DNA of 8,302 bases from contig JAFAED010000387.1 in NCBI GenBank assembly GCA_023424275.1, forward strand, positions 1-8,302. The letters run 5' to 3'. Positions 6,146 to 8,302 of this stretch are shown one piece after another. The notes beneath the pieces were generated by a model. That model had not been told where the DNA came from. It was given only the letters and a program-made list of their open reading frames with translations, and made no database searches. Positions within the stretch are counted from its first letter, which is position 1, and each line of letters starts with the position of its first letter. The position numbers and the translations under genes are program-made. This DNA comes from Pseudomonadota bacterium (GTDB taxonomy: Bacteria; Pseudomonadota; Alphaproteobacteria; Sphingomonadales; Sphingomonadaceae).

Positions 6146-8302
6146 ATGATGGTTCGGGATTATCCTTTGCCTCTTGGCGGCCATTTTGTGCGACAAAGGC
6201 TGGCACATCGCAGGCGCGTGGCTGAACCCGGCTACCGCTCAGGATCATCTTTTGCGCTCCTGTTCTGGATTGCGGTGGCTCTCCTATGGGCCGCCAACGT
6301 CGACCGCGCCGATGCGCAAACGGCCCGACCGATCAAAGGTATGAACTCCGCCGAGGCGACCGGGCAGTCGGCTTTGTCCGACCTTTCGATCGATACCGAT
6401 CCAAGGGAAATTGTCGTCACCGCGCGTCGCGGCGAGGCGCTCGTCGAGCCCGAGACCGAACTCGACGAGGAACGGATCGGCACCTATGGCGCGTTCAGCA
6501 TCAGCGAATTGATCCGGGATATCGCGCCGATCATCGGGGGGACGGGCAAACCCGCCCTCCTCATCAACGGCAAGCGCGTCGGCGACGCAGCGGGGATCGA
6601 GGGCTTTCCACCCGAGGCACTCAGCCGGCTGGCAATCCTGCCCCCCGAAGCGGCGGCGCGCTATGGCTATCCGGCCGACCAGCGGGTTGTGAACCTCGTT
6701 CTCAAGCCACATTTCGTCAGCTGGACGGTCGGTGCGACGCTGGCCCTGCCGACCGCGGGCGGGCGCGACGGCGAGACGCTGTCGGCGAACCGCGTCGCGA
6801 TCGATGGCTCGACCTATTGGAATGCCGGTGTCCGGCTGGCGCGCGAGAGTCGCCTGCTGCGCAGCGAGCGGCTGTCGACATTCGACGCGCAGGACCGGTA
6901 CAGAAGCTTGTTCCCCTCGACGCACAGTGTCGACGTCAACGCGGGGATCACGCATCCGGTCGGCGATTTTTCGGGTTCGCTGAGCCTCAGTGCCGGCGCC
7001 AACGGCAGTCGCGGCCTGCTCGGGCGAGACGACGGACGCGCCATGCAAAACAGGCAGGATTCAAGGTCGGTCGGTGTGTCGATGACCCTGTCGGGACCGA
7101 TCGGCGATTTCCGGACGAGTCTTGTCGCCAGCTATGCGCGGAACTGGAGCAAGAGTTTGTTCGAACGCGAGGCGGCAAAGGGAGACGGCAGCCGGTCGGA
7201 GAGCGAAAGTTGGAACGCCCAACTCTATGTCGACAAGACGATCGCGACGTTGCCGGCGGGGCCACTGACCGCGAACATGCTGATCGGGGGCAATCGCAGC
7301 ACGTCCTTGTCGCGGCGTAGTGACGGATATGAAGGCCGGCTTCAGCGCGACCAATTGAGCACGCAGCTGTCGCTGGTTATTCCGATCGCGCGCCGCGATG
7401 CGCCCTTTCTGGGGGGATTCGGCAATATTTCGGCTGATCTTTCGGGCGGTGTGGATATCGCCTCGGAGGAAAAACGGCGCTTGCGATATTCCGCCGGGCT
7501 TAGCTGGTCGCCGACAGAGGCGCTGGAATTGCGCGGATTGCTGAGCTTTTCGGAAATGGCGCTGCCAGTCTCTCTGCTTAACGCGCCGCGCGTTGAAACC
7601 ACGATCCGTCTCTATGACTATCTTCGTCAGGAAACGGCCGAACTGATCTGGATATTAGGGGGCGATCCCCGGCTTCGCAGCGGCAGTCAGCGTCTGGTTT
7701 CGCTGCGCGCGACATTGCGTCCATTCGGCAGCCAGCTCGTGACGCTGACGACCGATTATCAGCGCGAAATCGCGCGCGGAGGCATTACCTCCTTTCCGCA
7801 GCTGACACCGGCGGTCGAACGAGTTTTCGCTGACCGGATCGTCCGCGATGCCGACGGGCGCCTCGTTTCGATCGATGCGCGGCCGATCCCGATCGAGCGC
7901 GACCTGAACGCCCGGCTGAACAGCAGTATCGCGCTGTATCTGTCTGGCAGGCCCAAAGCGGGGGGCGCCGACGGCGGAACGGGTAAGGCGCGGATATGGG
8001 ACAAGGGACAGGTTACGGTGTCGCTCACCCACGATTGGCAGTTGCGAAGCGAATTGTCGACCGTTCCCGGCCTTCCTGCGCTCGACAGGCTTGGTGGAGA
8101 GGGCGGTCAGTCGCGCCACACGCTATCGTTGCAACTCAATGCCGGATGGCCGGGGCTGGGCGCCAGCCTCAATGGAAATTGGCAAAGTGCGGCGCGCGTA
8201 CGCGACACCACCCGCCCGGACGGGGCGGGAGATTTTCTCTATCCGGCCGCGGCGCAGTTCAACGCCGGGCTTTTCATCGAACCGGAGCGCCTGTTGGGAA
8301 TG
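6146..8302 (+). CDS. Atypical TonB-dependent-receptor-like outer-membrane protein with short plug (3' end beyond window)
   Basis: The frame is open for 719 codons from ATG 6146 (or 6149) to the window end. Numbering from 6149: hydrophobic export segment about 36-50 with cleavage probably after 'ADA' (54-56); TonB-box-like 'EIVVTARR' (87-94); a short plug-like region to about 189, with 'ISELIRDIAP', 'PALLINGKRVGD', 'LPPEAAARYGYPADQRVVNL'; then a long run of alternating strand patterns typical of a barrel. The plug is about 100 residues, shorter than usual, and lacks the RGPQGTLYG-type motif; there is no STN domain, so it is not a transducer. The visible part has no cysteine. The start is uncertain: no ribosome site precedes 6146, and GTG at 6218 would give a more normal signal peptide; GTG 6188 is also possible. 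No promoter was found between the terminator and the gene. The substrate is unknown. Confidence 0.8.
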   Translation, partial: MMVRDYPLPLGGHFVRQRLAHRRRVAEPGYRSGSSFALLFWIAVALLWAANVDRADAQTARPIKGMNSAEATGQSALSDLSIDTDPREIVVTARRGEALVEPETELDEERIGTYGAFSISELIRDIAPIIGGTGKPALLINGKRVGDAAGIEGFPPEALSRLAILPPEAAARYGYPADQRVVNLVLKPHFVSWTVGATLALPTAGGRDGETLSANRVAIDGSTYWNAGVRLARESRLLRSERLSTFDAQDRYRSLFPSTHSVDVNAGITHPVGDFSGSLSLSAGANGSRGLLGRDDGRAMQNRQDSRSVGVSMTLSGPIGDFRTSLVASYARNWSKSLFEREAAKGDGSRSESESWNAQLYVDKTIATLPAGPLTANMLIGGNRSTSLSRRSDGYEGRLQRDQLSTQLSLVIPIARRDAPFLGGFGNISADLSGGVDIASEEKRRLRYSAGLSWSPTEALELRGLLSFSEMALPVSLLNAPRVETTIRLYDYLRQETAELIWILGGDPRLRSGSQRLVSLRATLRPFGSQLVTLTTDYQREIARGGITSFPQLTPAVERVFADRIVRDADGRLVSIDARPIPIERDLNARLNSSIALYLSGRPKAGGADGGTGKARIWDKGQVTVSLTHDWQLRSELSTVPGLPALDRLGGEGGQSRHTLSLQLNAGWPGLGASLNGNWQSAARVRDTTRPDGAGDFLYPAAAQFNAGLFIEPERLLGM

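Noticed and set aside
6286..7320. 344-aa + strand frame overlapping the second receptor-like gene
   Set aside because: Its product is a low-complexity Arg/Gly/Ala-rich shadow. The alternative frame carries an export signal, TonB-box and barrel-like patterns and stays open to the window end.
1..8302. Lasso-peptide or other RiPP cluster, which in this bacterial group can contain FecI/FecR and TonB receptors
   Set aside because: No precursor-like small gene, cyclase, protease or isopeptidase is visible in the window.

Overview
The window is high-GC DNA with Sphingomonadaceae-like character (Sphingopyxis, Sphingomonas or Novosphingobium type). This placement is inferred from the protein style: a FecI/FecR pair, a very long TonB-dependent receptor with a 'DIIVTAQKK...DVPIAMTAL' plug entry, and a second receptor with a short plug carrying 'PPEAAARYGYPADQRVVN'. 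It is not based on any marker gene. All genes are on the + strand, and I found no credible minus-strand gene, tRNA, rRNA, CRISPR array or insertion sequence.

Layout. (1) 1-89: leader with a candidate ECF-type promoter. (2) 90-599: FecI-like ECF sigma factor with a GTG start. (3) 596-1663: FecR-like membrane anti-sigma/sigma regulator, overlapping the sigma gene by ATGA. (4) 1664-1746: short gap holding a second copy of the candidate ECF promoter and a hairpin that covers the receptor's ribosome-binding site. (5) 1747-5175: 1142-aa TonB-dependent transducer with signal peptide, STN signalling domain, TonB box, plug and barrel. (6) 5176-5503: non-coding gap, most of it only about 25% G+C by hand count (5241-5500), with candidate sigma-70 promoters and inverted repeats. 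(7) 5504-6061: 185-aa Sec-exported protein with four cysteines, family not securely recognised, followed by (8) a strong intrinsic terminator at 6108-6137. (9) 6146 to the window end: the first ~720 codons of a second, atypical TonB-dependent-receptor-like outer-membrane protein with a very short plug; its 3' end lies outside the window.

Working model. Genes 2-4 form a classical cell-surface signalling module. The receptor binds a ligand outside; its periplasmic STN domain signals to FecR across the inner membrane; FecR then controls the ECF sigma factor, which probably drives both its own operon and the receptor from two promoters of the same form (GGGGCG, 17 nt, CGTCTT). The exported four-cysteine protein and the second receptor-like protein sit downstream. 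The order sigma / anti-sigma / STN receptor / small exported protein resembles haem-acquisition has loci in layout only. Whether the exported protein works with either receptor is a hypothesis. The ligand cannot be deduced from the sequence.
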